DNA of 64,000 bases from Hyperoodon ampullatus (lineage: Eukaryota > Chordata > Mammalia > Artiodactyla > Ziphiidae). Positions 35,761 through 47,159 of the stretch are shown here, one piece after another. The notes under the pieces were generated by a model. It did no database searches. It saw only the letters and a list, made by a program, of their open reading frames with translations, and was not told where the DNA came from. Location: assembly GCA_949752795.1 (NCBI GenBank), contig OX457061.1, forward strand, positions 43,370,338-43,434,337, read 5' to 3'. Each line of letters begins with the position of its first letter. The stretch's first letter is position 1. A program made the position numbers and the translations under genes.

Positions 35761-36079
35761 AGATTCACGAGAGGAGGTCTGAAGCCCCCAAACCTCCACT
35801 CAGCATCACCCCTGCCTCCTGTATCAGCTACCCTGTGACTCTCACCTCCACCATAGCTCCACAGCCTTAAATCCTGAGCAGAGTGCTCGGAGGAGCCAAA
35901 GTCTGGAGAAGTTCAGCTAAAAGCCAAACGCCCAACTTCAAAGGACTATCCATCGCCATCTCAGCAGATGATATTTTAAAAAGCTGTTACAACATGTTTT
36001 GGATTCTCAAACCCTCATTGCACAGGGTAAAGACTGATCTTTTTCAGCACTGAGTTGACAATCATTTGTTTGTTTTGGT

Positions 36080-36590
36080 ATCATTCACTCATTCAGCAAA
36101 AACTTACTGAGCTACCTGGGCTGGGTGCTGAGCAACGTCGTGGGCACTGGGGTGTGGACATGCGTCCTCTCCATGTTCTCATGAAGCTCTCATTTTAGTG
36201 AGAGGCGCAGACCACACATCGGTAAACAGATATCTGTGCTTGATAATGCCAGGAGGTGAGAAATACTGTGAGGAAAAGGAGGTAAAGAGATGGAAATGTG
36301 AGAGGGGCAGCGATATTTTAGATGGGTAGGTCAGCACAGGCTTTTCTAAGCAGGTGAAATCTGAGCAGAGATCTGAATAAAGTGGAAGAACAAGACATGC
36401 AAACATCAGGAAGAAGGGCATTTCAGGCATTGCGGTCAGCAGGTGCACAGGCCCTGAGGTAGGAACAATCTTGATGTGTTTGGACAGTAAGGGGACCAGT
36501 GTGGCTGCAATGACTGTAGCAAGGTGGTGACAGGTAGGACAGGGGGTGCAATGTTACTGGGGCCATGATTGGTGGGGTTTTATGCAATGG
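36080..36590 (+). repeat. Ancient dispersed repeat, same type as 3410 and 47160
   Basis: cactcattcagcaaaaactt, then tctcattttagtgagaggcg, gggcatttcaggcattgcg and cacaggccctgaggtagga. A long old copy whose order agrees with the one at 47160-48540. Confidence 0.5.
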
Positions 36591-36599
36591 CACAGCTGC

Positions 36600-36650
36600 A
36601 CTGGGTGTGTGTGTGTCTATAGCTGTGTATCTGTATCTATATGTATGTCT
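36600..36650. repeat. (TG)n / (TATC)-like microsatellite
   Basis: gggtgtgtgtgtgtc followed by tctatatgtatgt. Confidence 0.75.
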
Positions 36651-38089
36651 TAAGTTCGATATCTAAATAATATGCTGTGTCTGGATAGTATTTTAAGGCA
36701 AGCCACTTAATATTGTTTTAAAGCAAATACATAATCTATGACCTAACCATCATTACCATTTTCTAAGTAGAGAAACCATGACATAGAAACCCAAGGCCAC
36801 AATCAGAATCAGGGTCTGAGGTGACAATGCAAGACCCCAAATCCACGAGTCTTGCCTCTTTCTCTTTGATTTTTGCCCCTTATTTTGTACCACTTCCCCA
36901 AATCCACCTGGTGCATGACCAGCCATGCAAGCCAGCTAAAGCAATTATCAGCCACATTCTCTGAGTCCTGTTCAGGAGGAAATCCCTCCTTCCCTGATCC
37001 AGACAAGTCAACAATGACATCATTGCATGCAGCAATAACTAATGTTTTTTTTTTTTTTCTGTACAAAGTGATGGATTTAGGAAACAAAGTGAGTCTGACT
37101 GTGTGGGTCCCCCACCCTTTCTTTCAGTGGAATGAGAAATGAGCAGGAGAGGGATCCTATTACTTCTAGTCCCTTAAGTAGCACAGATGCATTCCTGAGT
37201 TTCTCAGAACGATGAGTTATAGCCCCCTTGGTGTTTAGCTTTAGGATTTATGCTAATGGTCCCAGCATACTTCTCTCTGTCAGCAGAGAAGTAGGAAGCT
37301 CCCTCCACACTACCTTATTTTTCCTGATTATTCCCCCAATATTCCAACAGTTATAGGATCCTATCACTGCTGAGGTCACCCTTTGACTCCTAAAACACTT
37401 TGAGTTTCCTTTGAGGAAGAAAGCTGCCCTTGTGTTAGCCCAGGGGAGAAGAGAAAAGATTCCATAGCCTTGGAGTCCTTAATGCTGGTCTGTTAGTGTC
37501 CTTTCTTTGTGTATCTTCCTTCCTGCCTCTCAACCCCTTAGTCAAACCCTATGGCATTTTATTTTCCTGCAAATTCCCTCCCAAGGTCACTATCCCTGGC
37601 AATAATATTTTGTTTATACCAAATCATCCATTTAGGTACAGATCATTGGCATTTAGGATACTATATTTAATGGTTAATATCTACTCGGCTTCATTTACGG
37701 AAATAGCTTGCATGAAACACATAAAGGTCTTCAAGCACTACCATCTACTCTGTGAGCACAGACTCTGGAATAACAATTCTCTTCAGCCCTGAATTTGTCT
37801 TCAGAGATGAAGACAAGAACACTCCAGAGAAGGGCAAGGTTTATACAGAACAAACAAGCTACTGCAAATTAACTGAACACTGCAGGAAAAGGCAGAAATG
37901 ATTCCCAGCTTAAGAACACTGAACTTTAAAACAATCTGTCCCCCTTTCCAACAGAGGTGTGTCTTCTGCTTACCTAAAGGTTAAATGTCCTCAAATTGCT
38001 TCCCCCTTTTGAATCCCTGTCCATCCCTCTGTCTTCCCTTTCCCCCTAAATAGCACCACTATACCCACCGACCACCACTAATTTTGTTT
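36651..38089. other. Intron, nothing recognised
   Basis: A T run at about 37045-37058. Otherwise unassigned and free of young repeats. Confidence 0.55.
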
Positions 38090-38330
38090 AAAGCTAAACA
38101 CCTAGGAGTCACCACTGATTCTCCCTCATCTGCCATATCCAAGTCATCATCAGGTTCTTTCAGCTCGACCTGCAGAGCATGCCCTGAATGTGCCCACTTT
38201 CTCATTCCCACTGTTACCGCTTGATCCAAGCCATCATGTGCATGTACCCGGACTGTTGTAGTAGTCTCCAAGCTCTTCTAGTGTAACTGACCCGAGTTCC
38301 TCTTATCCTAGCCTGGCCTGATGTTGGGGC
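38090..38330 (+). repeat. L2 (LINE2) fragment
   Basis: aacacctaggagtcaccact, then ccactgttaccgcttgatcc and tgtagtagtctccaagctc match the L2 ORF2 end in degraded form. Confidence 0.7.
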
Positions 38331-40169
38331 ATCCTTTGAAGATAACCTTACCCTGCTCCCAGAAACTCCTTCCTGGTTTTGGTGCCTGCCACCTCTGCCC
38401 CATAGGAATGACTCACTGAATGACCTCTCGCTTCGCCCTGGGGTCATATTTTAACCTTTGCCCAACACCATAACCATATTTGAATAAAACTGAATCCTGG
38501 AGCAGTCAAATGTCAAAAAGTATATGCTCAGGTGGTTAGTTCTTTAAGGGCTGTACTTAGTAAAACTTTCGGAGATAGGAATGTTTATTTTTTGAGGAAT
38601 TTGTGAAAGGCTTTTTATCCATTTGCTAAACTCGTTAATGGTCACTTCATCGCCTCTCTAAATTAAATCACTAAAGTTGCACCATTATTTTAAAGTGGGG
38701 AAAGTTGTTACCCCTGGAGGAAAAAATTAGGTTCAGCAGAAAAAGGAACCCAAAGTGATCTTTATAAAGTAGAACACCTTGGAGAGACAACGGCAACTAA
38801 TAGCATCTGGGAAGCCCCGCACACCCACACATCTGAGGCTCACACCAGCCGTGAACCGCAAGCCTCATGGGTCAGGCTCTTAACGATCTCCGCTGATGAA
38901 AACTCAGCCAATCAGAACTGGTCTCATTCTGAGAGTTATCCTCTTGGGGTCTCCAGAAATTAGGACCAGGCTTGCTTTGCATTTATATCACCCACAGTCC
39001 TGGTCAGGAAAACTAGGAGCTGGGCAATGGCGGGGTAGGAGTTTATTCAGCTGGAGGGAAGCAGGCTAAGGTGTAACCAAACGTCATCTTCAAGTGAGGA
39101 AGCAGGATCATCAGGCAAATAATACCTGCCTGCTCGTCCCCAAGGGCAGGTCACGTAAAGGTGAGGGTGGACTTAGCATGAGCATCTCATGTTTGACATA
39201 GTCAACTTTTTGACATGAATACCAATAGGTCATTAACTGCTTGACTGCTCGGATGAGGGCGGCTGTGAAGTCCCCCTCTGATGTCCTGTATTGAGGTACT
39301 CAGTGGGGCTTTCCCAGTTGTCCCCTGATTTAAAAATTCCAGCCTTTAGCTGAAGGAGAAGGAGCTCTGGGTACCCCATATTCTAGAGAAGGTCTCTGTA
39401 TCAGTCAGGGTCCAGCATCTGAAAGTTGGACCAGACTCCTGCCCCATAATAGAAAAAGCCCTTCAGTAACCACCCCCACCCTAGATCCCCCCATCTCTCA
39501 GTCTGTGTGGGGAGAGAACTGGGGAGAGGAGTGAGCAAGGGTAATGGGGCCACTGGTCTGGGAACCACTGGTGGAATGTTCCTGAACAGAGGTCATTCCC
39601 TTCTCTTCTCCTTCTCTCTGCACCAGCCCATCCTCAACCTGAAATCCAGTAGAAGACTTGAAGAGAATTCCTCATGAAGACTGGGATGCCTTAAGAAGGG
39701 GAGACTGGGACCTGATTTTGCATTTGGACTTCTGTGTAAGCAGCAGACGGTGTGCCCTGCGAAGGAAAAGAGAAGAGGATGGAGAAAGATGGGGGAACTG
39801 ACCATGGGTGGCAGAAGAGCCTGCTCTCCCATCGTTTGGAAGGACAGAGGTGTGTGAGAGTCTCATGAATGAGTGAACACTGTTTGAGCCTTCCTGTCTG
39901 TACCTGCAGAGAAACAGTAATGAAAAAGAAGATCACAACTGAGAATAAAGAGATGTTTGCTGTTTATCCTCAGGCCCTCCTCCCAGCTCCTACCCTTATG
40001 GGAACTAGAGACAGAAGATGAAAAGGGAGACGTCCAACCAGTGATGCCAGAGGGGAAGATTTACATCTGATAGAAGAATGAAGTTGTAAACTGGATACGA
40101 CTGGTTTCATAACTGAAAGTGAACAAAAAGTCTTAGCATCTATCCAAGATGCTCTTAAGTGGTAGAAAA
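38331..40169. other. Intron, nothing firmly recognised
   Basis: A CCAAT-type box (agccaatcagaac, about 38908) lies in the 38810-39060 stretch, which could be part of an old LTR, but ends cannot be found. The rest is unassigned. Confidence 0.5.
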
Positions 40170-41050
40170 TATTGGCTTCAAAGTGCTGCAATGCATACCA
40201 TTCCATACCTACTAGATTGATGAAAATCCAAAACATTGACAACACCAAATGCTGATGAGGATGTGGAGCAACAGGAACTCTCATTCATAGCTAGTGGGAA
40301 TGGAAAATTCAGCTATTTGGGAAGACAGTTTGGCAGCTTCTGACAAAACTAACATATTCTGGTCACATAATCCAGCCATTATGCTTCTTGGTATTTACCT
40401 CAGATTAGTTGAAAACTTACGTCCACACAAAAATCTGCACAAGGATGTTAACAGCAGCTTTATTCATAATTGCCCAAACTTGGAAGAAACCAAGATGTCC
40501 TTCAGTAGGTGAATGGATAAACGGTAGTATATCCAGACTGGAATACTATGCAGCACTAGAAAGTAATAAGCCATCAAACCATGAAAAGACAGGAATCTTA
40601 AACGCACACTACTAAGTGAAAGAAGCCAATCTGAAAAGGTTACAGAGTGTATGATTTCAACCATGGGACATTCTGGAAAAGGCAAAACTATGGACACAGT
40701 AAAGAGATCAGTGGCTGACAGGGGCTAGCAGGAGGGAGGGGTGAATAGGTGGAGCACAGAGGATATTTAGGGCAGTAAAACTATTCTGTATGATACTATA
40801 ATGGTGGCTACATGTCAGTATAAATTCATCACAGCCCATAGGATGTACAGCACCAAGTGTGAACTGTTATTGAAACTATGGACTTTGGGTGATAATGATG
40901 TGTCAGTTAGGTTCATGATTGTAACAAATGTACACTCTGGTGGGAGAGCTGATAGTAGAGGCGGCTGTGCATGTGTGGGGTTAGGGGGTGTATGGGAACT
41001 CTACTTTCTGCTCAATTGTCTATAAACCTAAAACTACTCTAAAAAAGAAA
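40170..41050 (+). mobile_element. Old L1 fragment: ORF2 C-terminus and 3' UTR
   Basis: Degraded ORF2 end can be read (tattcataattgcccaaac, then gtgaatggataaacgg, giving remnants of the IAQTWKKPRCPSVGEW-type motif), followed by an old 3' UTR ending ctaaaactactctaaaaaa. Several frameshifts. Left boundary uncertain. Confidence 0.75.
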
Positions 41051-41068
41051 GCTTTTTTTTTTTTTTTT

Positions 41069-41880
41069 AAAGTGTTACAGTGATGAGGCTGTGGCAGTGA
41101 CTGAGGGAGGCTCTGTTGCTCACTTAGCACCCATGCCGTCTACAATTTGTGGAGAAGAGGTTGCCAGCCCGCCTGGTTCTCACTGTGATCTGCTGTCGTG
41201 CACTGGGCTGTGAAGGCTGCCCCACAGGGACTGAGAACCCAAGCAGTGAACACAGAAGCGTGGCTGGAGGAAAGCAACAGAGAACACAGCAGGGTGGAGG
41301 CTGGCATGGAGCCATCCACCTGCCCAGCCCCGGCGCGGAAGTTGGTGTGGCTGGAAGTCCACCCTCAACAGGAAGCAGGAAGCTGAGATGCTCAGGAATC
41401 TCTGAAATGGGCGTGCAATGAGGGTTGGGGAAAGAGGCCATGAGAATTTGGGGCAGGACCATTCCTACCAAGATGAAATTAAGTTTCCTGTGGAAGGTAC
41501 ACACTGTTTTCCCCACATATGATTTGGAGCAAAAAACACTTTTTTGTTTAATTTTGAGAACTTGATAGCTAAACTTGCTAAAGACAATTACAGGGATGTT
41601 GGGCATATCAGTAGAGCAACGATGCTGAGCTGGCATAAAATTAAGATGAGGAAGAACTGAAGGCTATTAGTGAGAAGCATCTTTAATTGTAATGAGTTAT
41701 GCCTTAATGGCCTAATATGGTGTTAGTGCCATAGCGAAAGATACTAGAATATGATTTTCATCATGATAGTTCTCTTTTAAGGATCTTGGAGTCTTAACAG
41801 ACAGCAAAAAATGAGCTTTCATAGCTTACTGATGGGGAGGAGTCTCAACTGAGAACAGTGAATGTCTTATGACTGTTCTT
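41069..41880. other. Intron, nothing recognised
   Basis: Begins after a long T run (41053-41068). The stretch at 41150-41400 is moderately GC-rich and has overlapping open frames on both strands, which I take as chance. Confidence 0.5.
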
Positions 41881-41895
41881 AAAAGCTTCGACTGG

Positions 41896-42083
41896 GGGCT
41901 TCCCTGGTGGCGCAGTGGTTGAGAGTCCGCCTGCCGATGCAGGGGACACGGGTTTGTGCCCCGGTCCTGGAAAATACCACATGCCGCGGAGCGGCTAGGC
42001 CCGTGAGCCATGGCCGCTCAGCCTGCGCCTCCAGAGCCTGTGCTCCGCAACGGGAGAGGCCACAACAGTGAGAGGCTCGCGTA
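41896..42083 (+). mobile_element. CHR-2-type SINE with perfect 15-bp target duplication and almost no tail
   Basis: Forward SINE starting gggcttccctggtgg. The flanks aaaagcttcgactgg at 41881-41895 and 42084-42098 are identical, marking a recent insertion. The 3' end stops at gcgt, lacking the usual accgca and long A tail. Confidence 0.96.
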
Positions 42084-42183
42084 AAAAGCTTCGACTGGCT
42101 TGGGTAGTCATAAAAGGGAAAACTTCCATATCGGGTGACCGAAGGGTGGGTGTTCAGTGGGAGAGGGATAAGACAAATGGCTA

Positions 42184-42490
42184 GGGCTTCCTGGGTGGCG
42201 CAGTGGTTAAGAATCCGCCTGCCAATGCAGGGGACATGGGTTCCAGCCCTGGTCTGGGAAGATCCCACATGCCGTGGAGCAGCTAAGCCCGTGCGCCACA
42301 ACTACTGAAGCCCGCGCGCCTAGAGCCTGTGCTCCGCAACAAGAGAAGCTACAGCAATGAAAAGCCCGCTCACCGCAACAAAGAGTAGCCCCTGCTCACC
42401 ACACCTAGAGAAAGCCAGCACACAGCAACGAAGACACAATGCAGCCAAAAATAATAAATAAATAAAATAAATAAATTTATTTAAAAAATA
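42184..42490 (+). mobile_element. CHR-1-type SINE (long form)
   Basis: Starts gggcttcctgggtgg and has the long CHR-1-style body (cacaactactgaagcc, later gagaaagccagc), ending in an AATA-rich tail. It lies 100 bp downstream of, and in the same orientation as, the younger SINE at 41896, and is more diverged. Confidence 0.93.
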
Positions 42491-44056
42491 AAATGAGCTG
42501 GCTGGGTATTCATAGGAATAAGTGACATATGAATAAGTGAGCGGGTTCTCTTATGTGAACCAAAGGGGGTGCCCAGGAGGCACTCGAAAAAATTGTTCAA
42601 AAAATGGACCAAGAACCTCCAAGGACAGGGGACAACAGGGAAGAGTTTCCCTGGCTGAGAGAAAGGAAAAGCTGCTCCGGGGGTTCAAAAAAAGAGACTG
42701 ACAAACCTCAACTACAGATGAGGGTCCATTTGGGGCAAACTTTCACAGCCTGGGGCTTCACTAAAATGAAGATCTGAGTTTGGATTGCAGAACCACATCA
42801 GGGGTGACACTGTATCATGTATAAATGAGGTCCTTCCTGTAGCAAATTCCTTTTCTTTCCTGGATGAATTCACCTTATATCAAATGCTAAGAAATGAAAA
42901 TGGTAGCAGGAAGGAGAGTTTCTCCATGAAGCAGAGCCTGAGGCTAAGGCTTATCTGCTCCTACTTTCTCAGGGAGTTCAATGACAGGGAAGCAAGAGTG
43001 AGGAGTAAGGAAAGTGAGGTAAGAAAGGAGGCAGAGGCGGTAGGAAGAGTTAGCGAGCTAGCCCCTATGTGGGGTCCGTGTGACTGACTTCTTGCCCGCG
43101 GGCTTCTGGGAGTCTACAGGGAATACTGGGTCTCAAGAGAGTCTGAGTGAAGGGAAGATCAGATAATAATTTATCTACAGGCTCCTGTCTCCTATTGCTC
43201 AAAAGTTCCAACACTGGGTCTTGACCTCCCTGCACTTCCATGTTGAGCTTGCATTGGTATCAGAGTGAGTCCAACAGAGTTTGATATCTCAGCATCAATA
43301 GAGAGACACCCAGCCATGAGGTGAGAGGTACGTAATGTGGGCAAGATGCAAGGTGCTGTGCAGTCCACTGGGGAACCTGCACAGAGCTGGTCATTGCAAC
43401 AGGAGCTAGAGCAGAACAAAGTGGTCAATGGACAGGCAAAGCCAAGAGGATCTGAAGCAGTGCACAAGAGGTATCTGCTACAGGAAGAGTGCTCGGCAGT
43501 AAGACCCCACTATCTCTTTCCTCTGCCATTTCACCATGGCTGGACCCACCTTTCCCCACCCAGGTTTACAGACCCATCATTGCTTAAGCAGCCTCAGCTT
43601 ACCCCAACCCCTTCCTAAATTTTCTTTACTGAATACAAAATCTGCCTCCATGTCAGGCTGACTTGGCAACCCTCCCACCTTCTGCCTGGATTCATTCTTG
43701 TTCTCCTGCCCCAAGGGGTGGCAAATGTCTGTGCTGGTCACCACATACTCCCAGCTCCTAGCTCAAAGCTCACAGTGCTGGAGTTTTTCCAGGCAGGCTC
43801 TTTCCTGGTACAGGGATTCGGCTTGATCTCATTCTAGTTATCACTCCGGTAACCTTACCTGTCCCTCAGGCTCCCAGGAATACCTGGATCTGTGCCTCTA
43901 AACACAAGCTCAGTGACTATCCCTGTCCCCCAAGACAGATTCCTTAAAACTAGCTCCGGCTTGACAGATCTTTGAGGTATCTGTGCATAAGACTCCTCAT
44001 TTCTGGGCCCATGTGTTTCGAGGGACACTCAGCTTCTTCTTGAGCCCTAGCCTCGA
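42491..44056. other. Intron, nothing recognised
   Basis: Unassigned sequence between two SINE clusters; a few short open frames without domains. Confidence 0.5.
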
Positions 44057-44067
44057 CTGGAGACTGA

Positions 44068-44281
44068 TTTTTTTTTTTTTTTTTTTTTTGCAGTACGCGG
44101 GCCTCTCACCGCTGTGGTCTCTCCCGTTGCGGAGCACAGGCTTCAGACGTGCAGTCTCAGTGGCCATGGCTCACAGGCCCAGTCGCTCCGCGGCATGTGG
44201 GATCTTCCCAGACCGGGGCACGAACCCGTGTCCCCTGCATCGGCAGGCGGACTCTCAACCACTGTGCCACCAGGGAAGCCC
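44068..44281 (-). mobile_element. CHR-2-type SINE with 22-nt tail
   Basis: Reverse SINE with a T run at 44068-44089. The target duplication ctggagactgatttt is seen at 44057-44071 (overlapping the tail) and 44282-44296. Confidence 0.96.
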
Positions 44282-44849
44282 CTGGAGACTGATTTTAATC
44301 TCAGACACAAACTTTACCCCTGGGCTAATTCCCTACCACTTGTTGGACCTGCTCATCATCCTTGTGCCCAGGTCTACATCCCGCAGCTGCCTGGCCCTAC
44401 ACCTGCCCTGTCCGGCTGCCATGTCATCTCTGTGAATTCTACACTACGGTGACAACAACTAATCAGGAGTTGATGGAGACTTCATCCTTAGTTGCCTTCT
44501 GGCACAGTTCTGGGTAAAAAGGTACACATGCTCACCTCCACGGCCAGGTAGAGACAGGGATGCAGACACATGTTACTTATCACGTGGCTTAATGTGGACA
44601 AAGGTGATTCTGCATGTGGGTGAAACTGGGTTCACCAGCCTGGAAACAGCCATGGAGAGGAAGAAGGTCAACTGGGAGAGCACAAGAAAATCAGCCTCTT
44701 CCCAGAGCACATGCTGCGATGCAGCACATACCTGAGGTAAGGGGCAGGCTGTTATCTATCTCTCCATCTCTTTCTCTCTCCATCTCTCTGTACTTCTTCT
44801 TTCTCTGACTTTCTTTTAATTTTATTTTTCATGTAATACCACGATACAG

Positions 44850-44966
44850 ATGGCAGATCTGGTACTTAAAGTCCTGCCCAAGGCTAGCAGCTTCCCGGCT
44901 GCAGACCTAGAATAGAGCCCTAGCTCTCTGACTCTGAATCCAGGGCCCACTACCCTCCACTGCATG
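44850..44966 (-). repeat. MIR ending at a long hairpin
   Basis: Reverse MIR: cctgcccaaggctagcagc, then tctctgactctgaatccag. Its end forms the left arm of the hairpin at 44945-44982. Confidence 0.65.
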
Positions 44967-44982
44967 GTGGAGGGTAGTGGGC
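44945..44982. repeat. Perfect inverted repeat, 16-bp arms, 6-nt loop
   Basis: Left arm gcccactaccctccac (44945-44960), loop tgcatg, right arm gtggagggtagtgggc (44967-44982). All 16 pairs are Watson-Crick. Confidence 0.97.
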
Positions 44983-45839
44983 ATGGTGTCCTGGGACACC
45001 AATCTGTGTCCTCTCCTGGGAACCACACAGGGAGGGCAGACTCTGAGGCCCCAATGTAGGATCTCTCTCCTCCAATAAGATGTGATCAGGAGACAGGCAG
45101 AGCAAGAAATAGCTCCATTTTTCCACCTGCAAAACTGAGCTTTAAATGACTTGCCTCTGGGCATCTGTGCTCTGTCCACTAGCCCAGAGTCACCTGGGGC
45201 AGAATCACTGTCTTGCTCTAGCTTGTCCCTCTGACAAGACGCCTTAAAGCTTCTTTGGTAAGCTTGGTGGAGTAAGAAACCATGAGGGAGGTCATGGTCT
45301 TATCACAGCTATGACTTTCACGCTGAGTGCTTAATCACTCACATTAATGGGAAGGGGGTTACATCTTTAGAAATGCTTTTTCCCAAGGTTAATATTTCAT
45401 GCTAAATCTATTCACTCTTTTGACATTTTTATGACCTGTGTATAGCAGTCTCATATGTTCACAATAATGTTCAAAAATAATCACTTCACAATATAAAAAA
45501 TACTCTGTTAAGTCAATTTTAAGCATCTTGTTATATTTGAGACTTGCATCCAATCAGATATCTTCTTTTTAAAGCTCTGCCTCCTGTATTTTCCCAGGAC
45601 TGTTAACAATATTGAAAGGCTAAGAAGAGAATGCTGACTCCCCTGGGGATATCAGGTGTCCATGTGTTTCTTGTCCCCTCTTAAAGGCTAATGACCTTTA
45701 GACAAATGAATGTGATCTACTGAGTTAAAAACTTTATGAGTCTGTAATTGTTAGCTTAAATTTAGACCTGATCTCGAGTTTCTGTTTAGTTGGCTAGATA
45801 AAGGTGGTATGTTCCAGTGCTGGAAACATCACCAATGCC

Positions 45840-46025
45840 TGTTCCAGGCCATATGCTGGTTCTTTACATACGTTCATTTATTTAATTCTTGCAACAGCCC
45901 AGCAAGCTAGGCATTATTTATGTCCAATTCTCAGAAAAAGAAACAGGGGCTCAGAGAGGCTAAATGATTTGCCCAAGTGTGTGACAGAATCACTCCAGCA
46001 GCGCCTTGACTTCCAGGCCAAAATC
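45840..46025 (-). repeat. MIR
   Basis: Reverse core: aaagaaacaggggctcagag, then aatgatttgcccaagtgtg. Confidence 0.8.
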
Positions 46026-46159
46026 TAATTTGCTGGAATTCTCATGGTGCCTTGGATTCAGGTCGAACCTACAGAAGTCATACCTGTTCTTTGCTTGGGC
46101 ATCTGGGATGCCATGGGCCCTGATGGGGCAGAGTGAGACTCAAGAGTCCACCCCAATGC

Positions 46160-46184
46160 AAAAAAAAAAAAAAAAAAAAAAAAA
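46160..46184 (+). repeat. Isolated poly-A run (25 nt)
   Basis: A pure A run with no recognisable SINE or LINE body before it and no obvious target duplication around it. Confidence 0.9.
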
Positions 46185-47159
46185 GCCAGGGATAAGGAGT
46201 GATCTTTCCTTAAATTCTACCAACTTTGTAATTTTTCGGGGTAGAGGTGGAGAACAGCAACAGTATGTAGTCATCCTTGGACACACAATCCAGTGCAATG
46301 TGATTCTTTCTGAAGCCCAGCAGGCTTTCTACAGCAGTTCCTGCTGACAGGGGGCCAGGGGCTGCCTGCATCTCAGTAGGAATCTATGGACTACATTCCC
46401 CTTAGGGAAGGCTCTGCAAGGAAAAAATATATAAAATTTCCAAGACTTTTCTGTTTCTAAGGACTCATGTGGAGTTTATCATTCACTTTGCTATTTTTAA
46501 AATGGTCTAAGGCTACGTCTAAGCCCTGAACACAGTGTCGCCTTTTCTCAGGGACAATCCCTACCCCCCCACCCCGCCACCCCCGGTTGGAGCATGTTGT
46601 ATGCATTGCAACTGGGCTCTCTGTACATCCGTCCTTCTGCACGTTAGTGATTCATCTGGGTCTAATTTAGGCCCCAACACACACCGGGCAGGAACTCTTC
46701 AATCCCATGTTCTCTTCAATGTTCAGCAGATTTTGTTCACTCAACAAATGTTAAATGCCAGTAATAACTAACACTTTCTGTCTCTAAATAAAGCACTATT
46801 TTGAGACAGCATATGCATGACCATTCTGATTTAATCTTTTATTTAGAGAACAGGAAAAAAAAAAAGCCACACACAGATTTGTCAGCAATGCTTGAGTTTC
46901 GAAGTCTGAAACTGGGTCATGGTAACAGGATGGAGGATATGGGATGCTGAAGAGTCTGGAAGCACTGAAATTATCTGGGGATGGGAATAATAAAAAGTGT
47001 CTTCTGCAAGACATCTTGAAGGAGACAGGGTGGGAGAATGGAAAGAGCATTGGATGGGGACTTGCTGCTGAGCCAGGGCAGAATTAGCTGACAGCTTCAT
47101 CTTTGTGGGACTCGGGGGTCAAATTGGATGATACCTGAGAAAGTTCTGCTCATTCACTT
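46185..47159. other. Intron, no gene recognised
   Basis: Contains the C-run block at 46564-46584. Otherwise unassigned. Confidence 0.5.
46564..46584 (-). other. G-quadruplex motif on the gene strand
   Basis: C runs of 7, 4 and 5 on the plus strand with loops of 1-4 nt. On the minus (NTRK2 transcript) strand they are G runs that could form a quadruplex in the pre-mRNA. Confidence 0.6.

Noticed and set aside
35422..35799. 125-codon frame on the NTRK2 strand
   Set aside because: High GC lowers stop frequency, overlapping frames are open on both strands, and there is no domain. Kept only as part of the CpG-block finding.
41896..42083. tRNA gene (box A and box B present)
   Set aside because: The tRNA-like part is the head of a CHR SINE, not a tRNA: the cloverleaf is degraded and followed by the SINE body. 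The same applies to all other CHR copies.
42785..43087. 100-codon ORF as a small protein gene
   Set aside because: No recognised domain, no promoter or splice context, and composition is ordinary; the length is within chance for a 64-kb window.
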